From: Flavobacterium bernardetii | GTDB taxonomy: Bacteria > Bacteroidota > Bacteroidia > Flavobacteriales > Flavobacteriaceae | DNA length: 64,000 nt | Direction: 5' to 3' | Assembly: GCF_011305415.1 (NCBI RefSeq) | Contig: NZ_JAANOQ010000008.1 | Coordinates: forward strand, 1-64,000 | Part shown: in pieces, positions 37,061-45,830 of the stretch | Numbering within the stretch: position 1 is the first letter of the stretch | Layout of the letters: every line of letters starts with the position of its first letter | The notes under the pieces: generated by a model | The model's input: only the letters and a program-made list of their open reading frames with translations | What the model was told of the DNA's origin: nothing | Database searches by the model: none | Made by a program: the position numbers and the translations under genes

Positions 37061-37068
37061 TACTTTTG
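37061..37068 (+). promoter_or_regulatory. -7 element of the ABC-F gene
   Basis: TACTTTTG matches TAnnTTTG, 20 bp before the ATG at 37089. Confidence 0.5.
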
Positions 37069-37088
37069 CAGACTATTAGAAAAAAAAC

Positions 37089-38999
37089 ATGCTGAATATA
37101 CATAATCTTTCTGTTTCCTTTGGTGGAACGTATTTATTTGAAGAAGTAACCTTTAGAATGGGCGCTGGCGACAGAGTCGGTTTAGTTGGAAAAAATGGTG
37201 CGGGAAAATCGACCATGCTTAAAATTTTGGCTGGCGATTTCAAACCTGATTCTGGGCAAATTGCAACTGAAAAAGAAGTTCGTATTGGGTTTTTACGCCA
37301 AGATATTGATTTTGAAGCTGGGAGAACGGTTTTAGAAGAAGCCTACCAAGCGTTCAAGGAAATCAAACTTTACGAAGCGAAGATTGAAGAAATCAATCAT
37401 CAATTGGTGACTAGAACGGATTATGAAAGTGAAGCGTATTCAGAATTAATTCAGCAATTAAGTGATTACCAGCACCAATATGAAATTCATGGTGGTTATA
37501 ATTATGTCGGTGATACTGAAAAAATATTATTAGGTTTAGGTTTTAAACGTGAAGTTTTTAACGATCAAACAGAAACGTTTTCTGGTGGATGGCGTATGCG
37601 TATTGAATTAGCAAAACTGTTACTTCAAGCGAATGACATCTTACTTTTAGATGAGCCAACCAATCACTTGGATATTGAAAGTATCATTTGGTTAGAAAGT
37701 TTTTTACGAAATTATCCTGGTGTTGTGGTTATAGTATCGCACGATAAAATGTTTTTAGATAATGTAACGAATCGTACGATTGAAATTTCCTTAGGAAAAG
37801 CCTATGATTTCAACAAACCGTATTCTCAATATTTAGAATTACGTCATGAAATTCGTGAAAAACAATTGGCGACTCAGAAAAACCAAGCTAAGAAAATTGA
37901 AGAAACAGAAAAATTAATTGAGAAATTCCGTGCCAAAGCTTCTAAAGCATCGATGGCGCAATCTTTAATTAAAAAATTAGATAAAGTAGAACGAATTGAA
38001 GTTGATGAAGACGATAATTCGGTGATGAATATTTCGTTCCCCGTTTCAAAAGTTCCGGGAAGAGTGGTGATTGAAGCCGAACATGTAACAAAAGCATACG
38101 GCGACAAAACCATTTTAAAAGACATTTCTCTTTTAGTGGAACGTGGTAGTAAAATTGCGTTTGTAGGTCAAAATGGTCAAGGAAAATCGACTTTTATTAA
38201 AGCGATTGTGAACGAATTTGAATATGAAGGTGAAATAAAATTAGGTCATAATGTCCAAGTCGGATATTTTGCCCAAAATCAGGCGGAATACTTAGATGGT
38301 GAAATTACTTTGCTTCAAACTATGGAAGAAGCGGCAACGGATACCAATCGTGCGAAAGTTCGAGATATGTTAGGTTCGTTTTTGTTCCGTGGTGATGATG
38401 TAGAGAAAAAAGTAAAAGTACTTTCTGGAGGTGAGCGTAATCGTTTGGCTTTATGCAAGTTATTGTTGCAACCTATCAACGTTTTGGTGATGGATGAGCC
38501 AACGAATCACTTAGATATTAAATCGAAAAATGTATTAAAAGCCGCTCTTCAAAAATATGAAGGCACACTCCTACTCGTTTCTCACGATAGAGATTTTTTA
38601 CAAGATATGTCGAATTTAGTATACGAATTCAAAGACCAAAAAATCAAAGAATATTTAGGTGATATCAATTATTTCTTAGAACAACGCAACTTGGAAAACA
38701 TGCGTGAAGTAGAGAAAAAAGATATTGAGAAAAAAGAAGTTTCGGCTTCCAACAACTCTAAAGCTTCTTATGAAGATCAGAAGAAAAATAAATCTTTATT
38801 AAATAGATTATCTAAAATTGAAAGTCAAATTAAGCAATTAGAAATCGACATTCAAAATGACGATAAAGAATTAGCATCTAATTACGATAAACATGTGGAA
38901 AACGCTTCGTTTTTCACCGCTTACAACAAGAAAAAAGCAGAATTAGACAAGTTATTATCGGATTGGGAAATTGTTCAGGAAGAAATAGATAATTTGTAG
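37089..38999 (+). CDS. ABC-F family ATPase
   Basis: 636 residues with two ABC domains and no membrane segments. First domain: Walker A GKNGAGKST, signature FSGGWRMR, Walker B LLLDEPTNHLD. Second: GQNGQGKST, LSGGERNR, LVMDEPTNHLD. A charged inter-domain linker and a C-terminal coiled coil (SLLNRLSKIESQIKQLEIDI) match the Uup/YheS-like group. ABC-F proteins act on the ribosome, as translation factors or in antibiotic resistance; no resistance subgroup can be assigned here. Confidence 0.93.
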   Translation: MLNIHNLSVSFGGTYLFEEVTFRMGAGDRVGLVGKNGAGKSTMLKILAGDFKPDSGQIATEKEVRIGFLRQDIDFEAGRTVLEEAYQAFKEIKLYEAKIEEINHQLVTRTDYESEAYSELIQQLSDYQHQYEIHGGYNYVGDTEKILLGLGFKREVFNDQTETFSGGWRMRIELAKLLLQANDILLLDEPTNHLDIESIIWLESFLRNYPGVVVIVSHDKMFLDNVTNRTIEISLGKAYDFNKPYSQYLELRHEIREKQLATQKNQAKKIEETEKLIEKFRAKASKASMAQSLIKKLDKVERIEVDEDDNSVMNISFPVSKVPGRVVIEAEHVTKAYGDKTILKDISLLVERGSKIAFVGQNGQGKSTFIKAIVNEFEYEGEIKLGHNVQVGYFAQNQAEYLDGEITLLQTMEEAATDTNRAKVRDMLGSFLFRGDDVEKKVKVLSGGERNRLALCKLLLQPINVLVMDEPTNHLDIKSKNVLKAALQKYEGTLLLVSHDRDFLQDMSNLVYEFKDQKIKEYLGDINYFLEQRNLENMREVEKKDIEKKEVSASNNSKASYEDQKKNKSLLNRLSKIESQIKQLEIDIQNDDKELASNYDKHVENASFFTAYNKKKAELDKLLSDWEIVQEEIDNL

Positions 39000-39056
39000 A
39001 GAGAATAGATTTACGATTTTGAATTTACGAATTACGTTCTTTCTATAAAAACACAT

Positions 39057-39094
39057 TAAAACTCCTAACTTGTTATCAGGTTGGGAGTTTTTTG
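39057..39094 (+). terminator. Terminator of the ABC-F gene
   Basis: AAAACTCCTAAC (39058-39069) pairs with GTTGGGAGTTTT (39080-39091), one T-G wobble, followed by TTTG. Confidence 0.8.
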
Positions 39095-39110
39095 TTTGAA
39101 CTATGTTTGT

Positions 39111-39243
39111 TTCGATTAAGCCAAAGGTTACTTCGATTGAGCCAAGGCTTACTTCGATTGCGCCAAAGGTTATTTCGATTGAGCCAAAGCTTACTTCGAT
39201 TGAACCAAAGCTTACTTCGATTGCGCCAAAGGTTATTTCGATT
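39111..39243. repeat. 21-bp tandem repeat, six units plus a partial
   Basis: Six units of the type TTCGATTGAGCCAAAGGTTA plus one base run from 39111 to 39236, with a seventh partial unit after. Two variants alternate (GAGCC...CTTAC and GCGCC...GGTTAT). A frame through it reads as repeats of T-S-I-E-P-K-L, but it opens only 8 bp upstream, has no promoter or start signal and ends in unrelated sequence, so I treat it as non-coding. Confidence 0.85.
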
Positions 39244-39278
39244 TGGGATTTACGAATTGTGATTTGGGATTATGAAAA

Positions 39279-39367
39279 TCCTCCTTAGATCGGAATGACA
39301 AAGTTTGTAGGGATTGGATGGAGATTAAGGCTTGTGTGAGATGCTTTCAGCATGAAAAGATTGTGGT
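39279..39367. repeat. 89-bp direct repeat, copy 1 (mate at 39396-39484)
   Basis: TCCTCCTTAGATCGGAATGA and following bases to GATTGTGGT recur 117 bp downstream with one mismatch. The rest of the 39001-39714 gap holds only scraps such as CCCTTCGACAAGCTCAGGAT (near 39618) and no gene. Confidence 0.9.
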
Positions 39368-39395
39368 AAAGCATTATGGATGTAGATTATGAGAT

Positions 39396-39484
39396 TCCTC
39401 CTTAGATTGGAATGACAAAGTTTGTAGGGATTGGATGGAGATTAAGGCTTGTGTGAGATGCTTTCAGCATGAAAAGATTGTGGT
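39396..39484. repeat. 89-bp direct repeat, copy 2 (mate at 39279-39367)
   Basis: Second copy of the repeat at 39279-39367, one mismatch. The region between the copies (39368-39395) is unique. No function is apparent. Confidence 0.9.
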
Positions 39485-39660
39485 TAAGTTTAGATTTGTT
39501 TTGAAAACTGGATTTGCGTTAGTGATGGGAACGGCATCCTTTTTGTTTTTTGCTTTAATAAAAAAAGCAATAAAATAAAAAGATATAGTGGACAGCACGA
39601 CCTGAAAGGGAACGCCCAACCCTTCGACAAGCTCAGGATGACAATTAAAACTATAGAAAA

Positions 39661-39690
39661 CAAAAAAAGTCCCGATTGCTCGAGACTCTT
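39661..39690 (-). terminator. Terminator of the S46 peptidase gene
   Basis: AGTCCCGA (39668-39675) pairs with TCGAGACT (39680-39687), one wobble, loop of 4. On the minus strand it runs into a T-run (complement of 39662-39668). Confidence 0.7.
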
Positions 39691-39714
39691 TTACTATTTA
39701 TAAAACATTATGAA

Positions 39715-41862
39715 TTACTTCACTAAAGTCATTTCATCAACAATGTGTTTTGCACCAGAGAAATTTTCAATAACCCAAAGTACATAACGGATATCTACGT
39801 TAATTGTTCTTTGTAAGTTTCTATCGAAAATAACATCACCAGCCATGGCTTCAATGTTTCCATCAAAAGCTAAACCGATTAATTCTCCTTTTCCGTTTAA
39901 TACTGGAGAACCAGAATTCCCACCTGTAATGTCATTATCTGTTAAGAAATTTACGTGTAAAGAACCGTCTTTATCTGCATAACGACCAAATTCTTTTTTA
40001 GCGTTCATATCTAAAAGACGCGTTGGTAAATCAAATTCTAAATCCCCTTTTTTGTATTTTTTTACTTGTCCTGCTAAAGTTGTGTAGTTGTTAATTGATG
40101 CATCATTTCTTTTATCAGCTGGTAAAGAACGAACTTTTCCGTAAGTTAAACGTAATGTTGAATTCGCATCTGGATATAAAGTAGTACCAATTTTAGATTC
40201 TCTTAAACCTTCTACCAATAAACGGAAAGAAGCTCCGAAATCGTTTTGAGCTTTCATTAACTCATCACTTCTTTTACCAATATGAGCTGTTAAATCATTT
40301 GATAAAACATATAAAGGATCATTTGTTAACATCGCTTCACTTGGTAAATCTAAGAACGCTTTAATTCTGTCTACAGAAGTAAAAATACTTAAATCGAAAG
40401 CTGCGTTTACATATTTTGTAAAATCGCCATTGTTTTCTTTAGCTAATTTTTCAACCATTGGTGCTAAAGTATAACCCGCTTTTTTAGAATACAATCCTAA
40501 TTGAGCTGCTAAGATATCTTTTTCAGCAGGGATATGTAATTCTTTGAACATATCAGTGGCAGTTTCTAAAATACCTGGAGCCAATTCTGCACGTTTTGCA
40601 GCATCAGCTTTTGCATAGAAATCTAATTGTTTTCCTAAAGTTCTGCTTACAGTTCCGAAAGCAGACGTTCTGAATAATTGTTGTAAATAGTTATCATGAC
40701 GAGATTTTTCATTCGTCATTCCATAAAATTTATTAATTGTAGCTACAACATTTCCATATTTTGCTTTGTTAGCTGGTTGGTTCGCCCATTTGTTAAATTT
40801 AGCTTCTTGAGCAGCTTTAGATTTAGCTGTACCAAATTTTGTTAACGCATCAATCATACCTTGACGGTTTTTCCAGTAGTTAGCAACTCCTGCAAATTTT
40901 GAAGCATAAATTAAGTTTAAAGCATCAGATTGAACCATGTATTTTTTCATGTTGTCCATTCCTGTTTTAGAACCTTCAACCCAAGCTGGATAAGCAAATT
41001 TTACGTTTTGCTCAATTCCACCTGCTGGCATCCAACGGTTTGTACGACCTGGATAACCTAAAATCATAGCGAAATCATTTTCTTTTACTCCACCTAAATT
41101 AACTGGTAAGTGGTGTTTTGGTTTTAAAGGAACATTGTTCGCTGAATAGTCTGCTGGATTACCATTCGCATCTGCATAAATTCTGAACATAGAGAAATCT
41201 GCAGTATGACGTGGCCATTCCCAGTTGTCTGTATCTCCACCAAATTTTCCTAAACTTTCTGGAGGAGTTCCAACTAAACGTACATCTTTATAATCTTGGT
41301 AAACGAAATAGTAATATTCATTCCCTTGGAAAAATGGACGAACAGAAACGGTATATTTTCCACCTTCGTTATTTTCTTTTTCGATTTTTGCAATTTCTTG
41401 ATTGATTGCTTTTTCTCTGTCTGCTTCACTCATACTTGGGTTCACAACAGATAAAATTCTTTTTGAACAATCGTCCATACGAACGAAGAAACGTACAAAT
41501 AAACTAGAAGGTTTTAATTCTTCTTTTTTATTTGCTGCCCAGTAACCATCTTTTAAATAGTTTTTTTCAGCAGAAGATAATTCAGCAATAGCATCATAAC
41601 CACAGTGGTGATTTGTTAATACTAATCCGTCTTTAGAAATTAATTCGGCAGTACAACCTCCGTTAAATTGCACGATAGCATCTTTTAAACTGTGATTGTT
41701 AATACTGTAAATTTCTTGTGGTGTTAATTGTAACCCCATTTTTTGCATATCGCGGTGGTTTAGTCTTTCAATAAACATTAAAAACCACATTCCTTCGTCA
41801 GCCTTTACACTAAATGGGATTAGCATAAATGCAGCCACTAAGGATACAATAAATTTTTTCAT
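39715..41862 (-). CDS. S46 family dipeptidyl-peptidase, DPP7-like
   Basis: 715 residues with a signal peptide (MKKFIVSLVAAFMLIPFSVKA). The S46 triad is visible: His in TNHHCGYD (85/86), Asp222 in HTADFSMFRIYA and Ser650 in GGNSGSP. Glycine (Gly668 in FDGN) stands 18 residues after the Ser, where DPP11 enzymes carry Arg. This points to DPP7-type specificity for hydrophobic residues rather than Asp/Glu; that assignment is from memory of the family. The enzyme removes dipeptides from peptides in the periplasm of amino-acid-scavenging Bacteroidetes. Confidence 0.92.
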   Translation of the reverse strand: MKKFIVSLVAAFMLIPFSVKADEGMWFLMFIERLNHRDMQKMGLQLTPQEIYSINNHSLKDAIVQFNGGCTAELISKDGLVLTNHHCGYDAIAELSSAEKNYLKDGYWAANKKEELKPSSLFVRFFVRMDDCSKRILSVVNPSMSEADREKAINQEIAKIEKENNEGGKYTVSVRPFFQGNEYYYFVYQDYKDVRLVGTPPESLGKFGGDTDNWEWPRHTADFSMFRIYADANGNPADYSANNVPLKPKHHLPVNLGGVKENDFAMILGYPGRTNRWMPAGGIEQNVKFAYPAWVEGSKTGMDNMKKYMVQSDALNLIYASKFAGVANYWKNRQGMIDALTKFGTAKSKAAQEAKFNKWANQPANKAKYGNVVATINKFYGMTNEKSRHDNYLQQLFRTSAFGTVSRTLGKQLDFYAKADAAKRAELAPGILETATDMFKELHIPAEKDILAAQLGLYSKKAGYTLAPMVEKLAKENNGDFTKYVNAAFDLSIFTSVDRIKAFLDLPSEAMLTNDPLYVLSNDLTAHIGKRSDELMKAQNDFGASFRLLVEGLRESKIGTTLYPDANSTLRLTYGKVRSLPADKRNDASINNYTTLAGQVKKYKKGDLEFDLPTRLLDMNAKKEFGRYADKDGSLHVNFLTDNDITGGNSGSPVLNGKGELIGLAFDGNIEAMAGDVIFDRNLQRTINVDIRYVLWVIENFSGAKHIVDEMTLVK

Positions 41863-42012
41863 AATTAGTTAAGTTTAAATTTTGAAACCTGCATTTACAG
41901 ATTTCGTAAAATAGTTTGTTATTTGCGATGCGAATATACTTTATTTTTAAAAAAAAATCTAAATTTTCAGTAATCAATAAAAAGCGTTAAGAAAATTTTA
42001 ACTTTTAAACAT

Positions 42013-42047
42013 AAAAAAAAGCGCTCTGAAAATTAGGGCGCTTTTTA
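42013..42047 (-). terminator. Terminator of obg
   Basis: AAAAGCGCTCT / AGGGCGCTTTTT (about 42017-42046, 7-nt loop, one wobble) with an A-run on the left that gives the T-run on the minus strand. Confidence 0.7.
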
Positions 42048-42072
42048 AATATAAAAAATAGTTTGTTAAAAG

Positions 42073-43074
42073 TTATATATTTAACATTTTCCACAATTTG
42101 TCTTTCAATTCCGTTAAACCTTGTTGTGCCACAGACGAAATAAACATATAATCAAGACCTTTAAGTTCTTTATCTAATTGTTGCTTCATTTCTTGCTGCA
42201 ATTCTTCATCTAACATATCGCATTTAGAAATTACTAACAACCTGTCTTTATCTAACATTTCAGGATTGTAACGTCTTAATTCGTCTAAAAGAATTTCGTA
42301 TTCCTTTTTAATATCATCTGCATCTGCAGGAACTAAAAATAATAAGGTAGAGTTTCTTTCAATGTGACGTAAGAAATAATGCCCTAAACCTTTACCTTCA
42401 GCTGCGCCTTCAATAATTCCAGGAATATCAGCAATTACAAATGATTGAAAATCACGGTAAGCAACAATTCCTAAATTCGGTTTTAAAGTGGTAAAAGCAT
42501 AATCAGCAATCTTTGGTTTTGCTGATGTTAATACTGATAATAAAGTCGATTTTCCAGCATTTGGAAATCCAACTAAACCAACATCTGCTAGTACTTTTAA
42601 TTCTAAAATTACATCTACTTCTTCACCAGGAATTCCAGGTTGTGCATATCGAGGCGTTTGGTTGGTAGAACTTCTGAAATTCCAGTTTCCTAAACCACCT
42701 TTTCCACCACGTGCTAAAATTTTAGTTTCTCCATCATCTGTAATTTCGAATAAAATTTCACCCGTTTCTTTATCTTTTACCACAGTTCCTAATGGAACTT
42801 CAATAAATTTATCTTCACCATCATGACCTGTACTTCTACTGCTTCCTCCATCACCACCGTGACCCGATTTCACATGGCGCAAAAATTTTAAATGGAATAA
42901 AGTCCACAAATTTTTACTTCCTCTAATAACTACATGACCACCACGTCCACCGTCTCCACCATCTGGACCACCTTTTTCAATAAATTTTTCTCTGTGTAAG
43001 TGAGAAGATCCCTTCCCGCCTTTACCAGATGCAACATATATTTTTACGTAGTCTACGAAATTTCCTTCTGTCAT
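42073..43074 (-). CDS. obgE: Obg GTPase (CgtA)
   Basis: 333 residues. The glycine-rich Obg fold ([36 protein letters not shown]) is followed by a GTPase domain: G1 [10 protein letters not shown]3 [10 protein letters not shown]4 SKCD (a variant of NKxD). The C-terminal extension seen in some Obg proteins is absent. It acts in 50S ribosome maturation and stringent response. A TATCTTTG element (43168-43175) lies upstream. Confidence 0.96.
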   Translation of the reverse strand: MTEGNFVDYVKIYVASGKGGKGSSHLHREKFIEKGGPDGGDGGRGGHVVIRGSKNLWTLFHLKFLRHVKSGHGGDGGSSRSTGHDGEDKFIEVPLGTVVKDKETGEILFEITDDGETKILARGGKGGLGNWNFRSSTNQTPRYAQPGIPGEEVDVILELKVLADVGLVGFPNAGKSTLLSVLTSAKPKIADYAFTTLKPNLGIVAYRDFQSFVIADIPGIIEGAAEGKGLGHYFLRHIERNSTLLFLVPADADDIKKEYEILLDELRRYNPEMLDKDRLLVISKCDMLDEELQQEMKQQLDKELKGLDYMFISSVAQQGLTELKDKLWKMLNI

Positions 43075-43167
43075 TTTATTTTGTTTTCAGTTTAAATTTT
43101 TCAGTTTTCATCTTTTATATGAAACTGGCATTCAAACTATTTTTATTCTTTAATTATATTTATTTGG

Positions 43168-43175
43168 CAAAGATA
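43168..43175 (-). promoter_or_regulatory. -7 element of obg
   Basis: Minus-strand TATCTTTG matches TAnnTTTG, about 93 bp before the obg ATG. Confidence 0.45.
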
Positions 43176-43205
43176 CGTTTTTTACCTTATTTATTTAAAT
43201 AGAAA

Positions 43206-43242
43206 AAACAGCTCAGAATGTTATCCATTTCAAGCTGTTTCA
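43206..43242 (-). terminator. Terminator of the CNNM/CorC-type gene
   Basis: AAACAGCT (43206-43213) pairs perfectly with AGCTGTTT (43233-43240); the left A-run gives the T-run on the minus strand. Confidence 0.6.
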
Positions 43243-43259
43243 TTTATGTTTTAAAAAAG

Positions 43260-44534
43260 TTATTCTGTAATTGCTTTTATTAGAATTTTATCAATTTTAA
43301 CACCATCCATATCCATTACTTCAAACTCTAATTTATTCCATATTAATTTTTCACCTTGTTTTGGAATACTTCCTAATTCAGTAATCATTAAGCCGCTCAC
43401 AGTGGTTACTTCATAATCGTTTAGCATATCATCTAAATCGAAATACGTCATAAAATCATGTAAAGAATAATGTCCATCTACTAACCAACTGCCATCTTCT
43501 CTGACTACTAATTGAAATTCTTCATCGTAAAAATCGGCAGCATCGCCCACTAACGCTTCTAAAATATCATTTAAAGTAATAATTCCTTGAAAAATACCAT
43601 ATTCATCAGTAACTAAAGCATAATGCACTTTTGATTTTTTGAAATTCTCTAAAGCTTTATATGCCGAAGTATGTTCAATAAAATATACTGGATCAATCAT
43701 GATTTTTTGCAAATCGAAATCGCCTTTTTCAATATTCGCAAATAAATCTTTCAATAAAACTACACCAATAACTTCATCTAAATTTTCGCTACAAACTGGA
43801 TATACAGAGTGTAATTCGTTTAATATTTTTGTTTTTAATTCTTCATAACTTTCGTCTAAAGCCAAATACACAATGCTTTTTCTGTGTGTCATTAAAGAAT
43901 TAACTTTTCGGTCACCAATATGAAAAACACGTTCCACAATGTCTTGTTCAATTTCTTGAACTTCACCTACTTCGGTACCTTCTTTAATAATCGCTTTAAT
44001 TTCTTCTTCGGTAACTTTTCCGTCAGCTGTTGGTTTTATTTTAAATACTTTAAGAATAAAATCTGTTGAAGTGGTTAACAACCAAATAAAAGGTGCTGTC
44101 GCAATGGACATCACTTTCATTGGAACGGCTACTGATTTTGCAATAGCTTCTGGATAATTTAAACCGATTCTTTTTGGTAATAATTCTCCAAAAACAAGAG
44201 AAAAGAAAGTTAAAATAACTACCACCACACCTACTGCTAAAGAATGTGCATATGGAAAAGTTAAGGTATATGATGCGAAAAATGTTTCCACATCAGTTGT
44301 AATTTTTGCTCCAGAATAAATACCGGTTAAAATACCAATTAAGGTAATACCAATTTGCACCGTCGACAAAAATTTGTTAGGTGAATTAGCTAAATCTAAA
44401 GCTGTTTTTGCACTCGTGTTGCCTTTTTTGGCAGCGGTTTCTAACCTGTTTTTTCTTGCTGATATGAGTGCGATCTCTGACATGGAGAAAATTCCATTGA
44501 GTAGTATCAACAAGAATATTATGACTATTTCCAA
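43260..44534 (-). CDS. Hemolysin-family (CNNM/CorC type) membrane protein
   Basis: 424 residues: a DUF21/CNNM domain of four membrane segments (IFLLILLNGIFSMSEIALIS ... VFGELLPKRIGLNYPEAIAK), two CBS domains (about 200-330, YEELKTKILNELHSVYPVC and HYALVTDEYGIFQGIITL) and a CorC_HlyC transporter-associated domain. Such proteins are implicated in Mg2+/Co2+ efflux or homeostasis despite the old hemolysin name. It follows adk by 32 bp. Confidence 0.9.
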   Translation of the reverse strand: MEIVIIFLLILLNGIFSMSEIALISARKNRLETAAKKGNTSAKTALDLANSPNKFLSTVQIGITLIGILTGIYSGAKITTDVETFFASYTLTFPYAHSLAVGVVVVILTFFSLVFGELLPKRIGLNYPEAIAKSVAVPMKVMSIATAPFIWLLTTSTDFILKVFKIKPTADGKVTEEEIKAIIKEGTEVGEVQEIEQDIVERVFHIGDRKVNSLMTHRKSIVYLALDESYEELKTKILNELHSVYPVCSENLDEVIGVVLLKDLFANIEKGDFDLQKIMIDPVYFIEHTSAYKALENFKKSKVHYALVTDEYGIFQGIITLNDILEALVGDAADFYDEEFQLVVREDGSWLVDGHYSLHDFMTYFDLDDMLNDYEVTTVSGLMITELGSIPKQGEKLIWNKLEFEVMDMDGVKIDKILIKAITE

Positions 44535-44566
44535 TTTTTATGTAGTTGAATTTAAATGCAATATAA

Positions 44567-45139
44567 TTAAAATTTATCGATTATTGTACTTAATCGTTCT
44601 GTAATTTCTTCAATTGTACCAATTCCATTCACAGCATAAAACTTACCTTGAGACCTATAATAGTCCATTAAAGGTGCAGTTTTTTCGTTATATTCTTGGT
44701 ATCTATTTCTTATTTTTTCTTCATCTTGATCGTCTGGTCTTCCAGAAGTTTTCCCTCTTTCTAACAAACGTTTTACTAAAATTTCATCATCTGCTTCTAA
44801 AGCAACAGTAGCTGTAATTTTATCATTTTTAGATTCTAAAAACACATCTAAAGCTTCCGCTTGTGCAATAGTTCTTGGAAATCCATCAAATAAAAACCCT
44901 TTAGATTCTGGATTTTTTTCCACTTCACTTTGTAACATTTGAATCGTTACAGAATCTGGAACCAAATCCCCTTTATCCATGAAGGTTTTTGCTAAAAGAC
45001 CTAATTCTGTTTCATTTTTGATGTTAAATCTAAAAATATCACCAGTTGACAAATGTGTCAAAGTGTATTTCTCTTTTAAAAATTCCGCCTGTGTTCCTTT
45101 ACCAGCACCCGGCTTACCGAATAAAACGATATTAATCAT
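44567..45139 (-). CDS. adk: Adenylate kinase
   Basis: 190 residues, a short-LID type. P-loop GKPGAGKGTQ, LSTGDIFRF, GFPRTIAQAEAL and the LID-region RGKTSGRPDDQDE with no zinc Cys. It interconverts ATP + AMP and 2 ADP. The TAAATTTG element at 45166-45173 (minus) lies upstream. Confidence 0.97.
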   Translation of the reverse strand: MINIVLFGKPGAGKGTQAEFLKEKYTLTHLSTGDIFRFNIKNETELGLLAKTFMDKGDLVPDSVTIQMLQSEVEKNPESKGFLFDGFPRTIAQAEALDVFLESKNDKITATVALEADDEILVKRLLERGKTSGRPDDQDEEKIRNRYQEYNEKTAPLMDYYRSQGKFYAVNGIGTIEEITERLSTIIDKF

Positions 45140-45165
45140 TGTGTTGTTGTAGTTAAAATAAACGG

Positions 45166-45173
45166 CAAATTTA
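45166..45173 (-). promoter_or_regulatory. -7 element of adk
   Basis: Minus-strand TAAATTTG matches TAnnTTTG, 27 bp before the adk ATG. Confidence 0.5.
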
Positions 45174-45236
45174 CAAACTATTGAACATATAAAAATATAA
45201 ATAGTGCTTTTTTTAAAAAATGATTATTTTTACTGA

Positions 45237-45770
45237 ATGAATTTAGCTTTTTATAAACTTGTAGAAGAAAGTACGGCACATCGATTAAATCGAGAATTTA
45301 TTCGCGATTATGTAATTCAAAATCCAGAAAAACTTAAATTTTTAATGGAAATTGCGCTGAACGAAAACGACAAAATTCATGTTAAAGCTTGTTGGAGTTT
45401 AGAATTAATTTTCGAACTAAAACTAGAACTTATTTTGCCATTTTTAGATGATTTTATTGCAAAAATTCCCGTTTACAAAAACGATTCTGCAATTCGCCCG
45501 GTTTCTAAAATATGTCTGTTTTTATCTAAATCGAAAACCATAAAACTATCAGAAAACCAAGAAACAAAAATCATTGAAACCTGTTTAGATTGGTTAATTC
45601 AAGATGAAAAAGTAGCTTCAAAAGCCTATTCCATGAGAGCTTTGCACAATTTTGGTAAAAAACATTCGTGGATAAATGAAGAATTAAAAATGATACTTTC
45701 GCAAGATTACCCCAATCATTCCGCAGCCTACAAAGAAGCAGCAAAAGATATTTTAAAGAAACTAAAATAA
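45237..45770 (+). CDS. HEAT-like helical protein of unknown function
   Basis: 177 residues, cytoplasmic and all-helical in appearance. Helix pairs (RDYVIQNPEKLKFLMEIAL; CWSLELIFELKLELILPFLD; IKLSENQETKIIETCLDWLI) resemble HEAT/ARM repeats. It stands between the divergent adk gene and purK. Small proteins like this have sometimes been labelled adenylosuccinate lyase in flavobacterial genomes; nothing in the sequence supports that enzyme. Confidence 0.7.
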   Translation: MNLAFYKLVEESTAHRLNREFIRDYVIQNPEKLKFLMEIALNENDKIHVKACWSLELIFELKLELILPFLDDFIAKIPVYKNDSAIRPVSKICLFLSKSKTIKLSENQETKIIETCLDWLIQDEKVASKAYSMRALHNFGKKHSWINEELKMILSQDYPNHSAAYKEAAKDILKKLK

Positions 45771-45799
45771 ATGCCAATTGCGAAACAAATTCAAATTAG

Positions 45800-45807
45800 T
45801 ATCTTTG
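45800..45807 (+). promoter_or_regulatory. -7 element of purK
   Basis: TATCTTTG matches TAnnTTTG, 23 bp before the purK ATG. Confidence 0.55.
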
Positions 45808-45830
45808 CGCAAACACAACAATAACAACTA

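Noticed and set aside
39111-39243. Possible CRISPR array
   Set aside because: Units are contiguous 21-bp repeats without unique spacers and no cas genes are nearby.
39103-39288. 61-codon ORF over the 21-bp tandem repeats
   Set aside because: The frame is open only because the repeat period is a multiple of three; there is no promoter or conserved start, and the end runs into unrelated repeat sequence.
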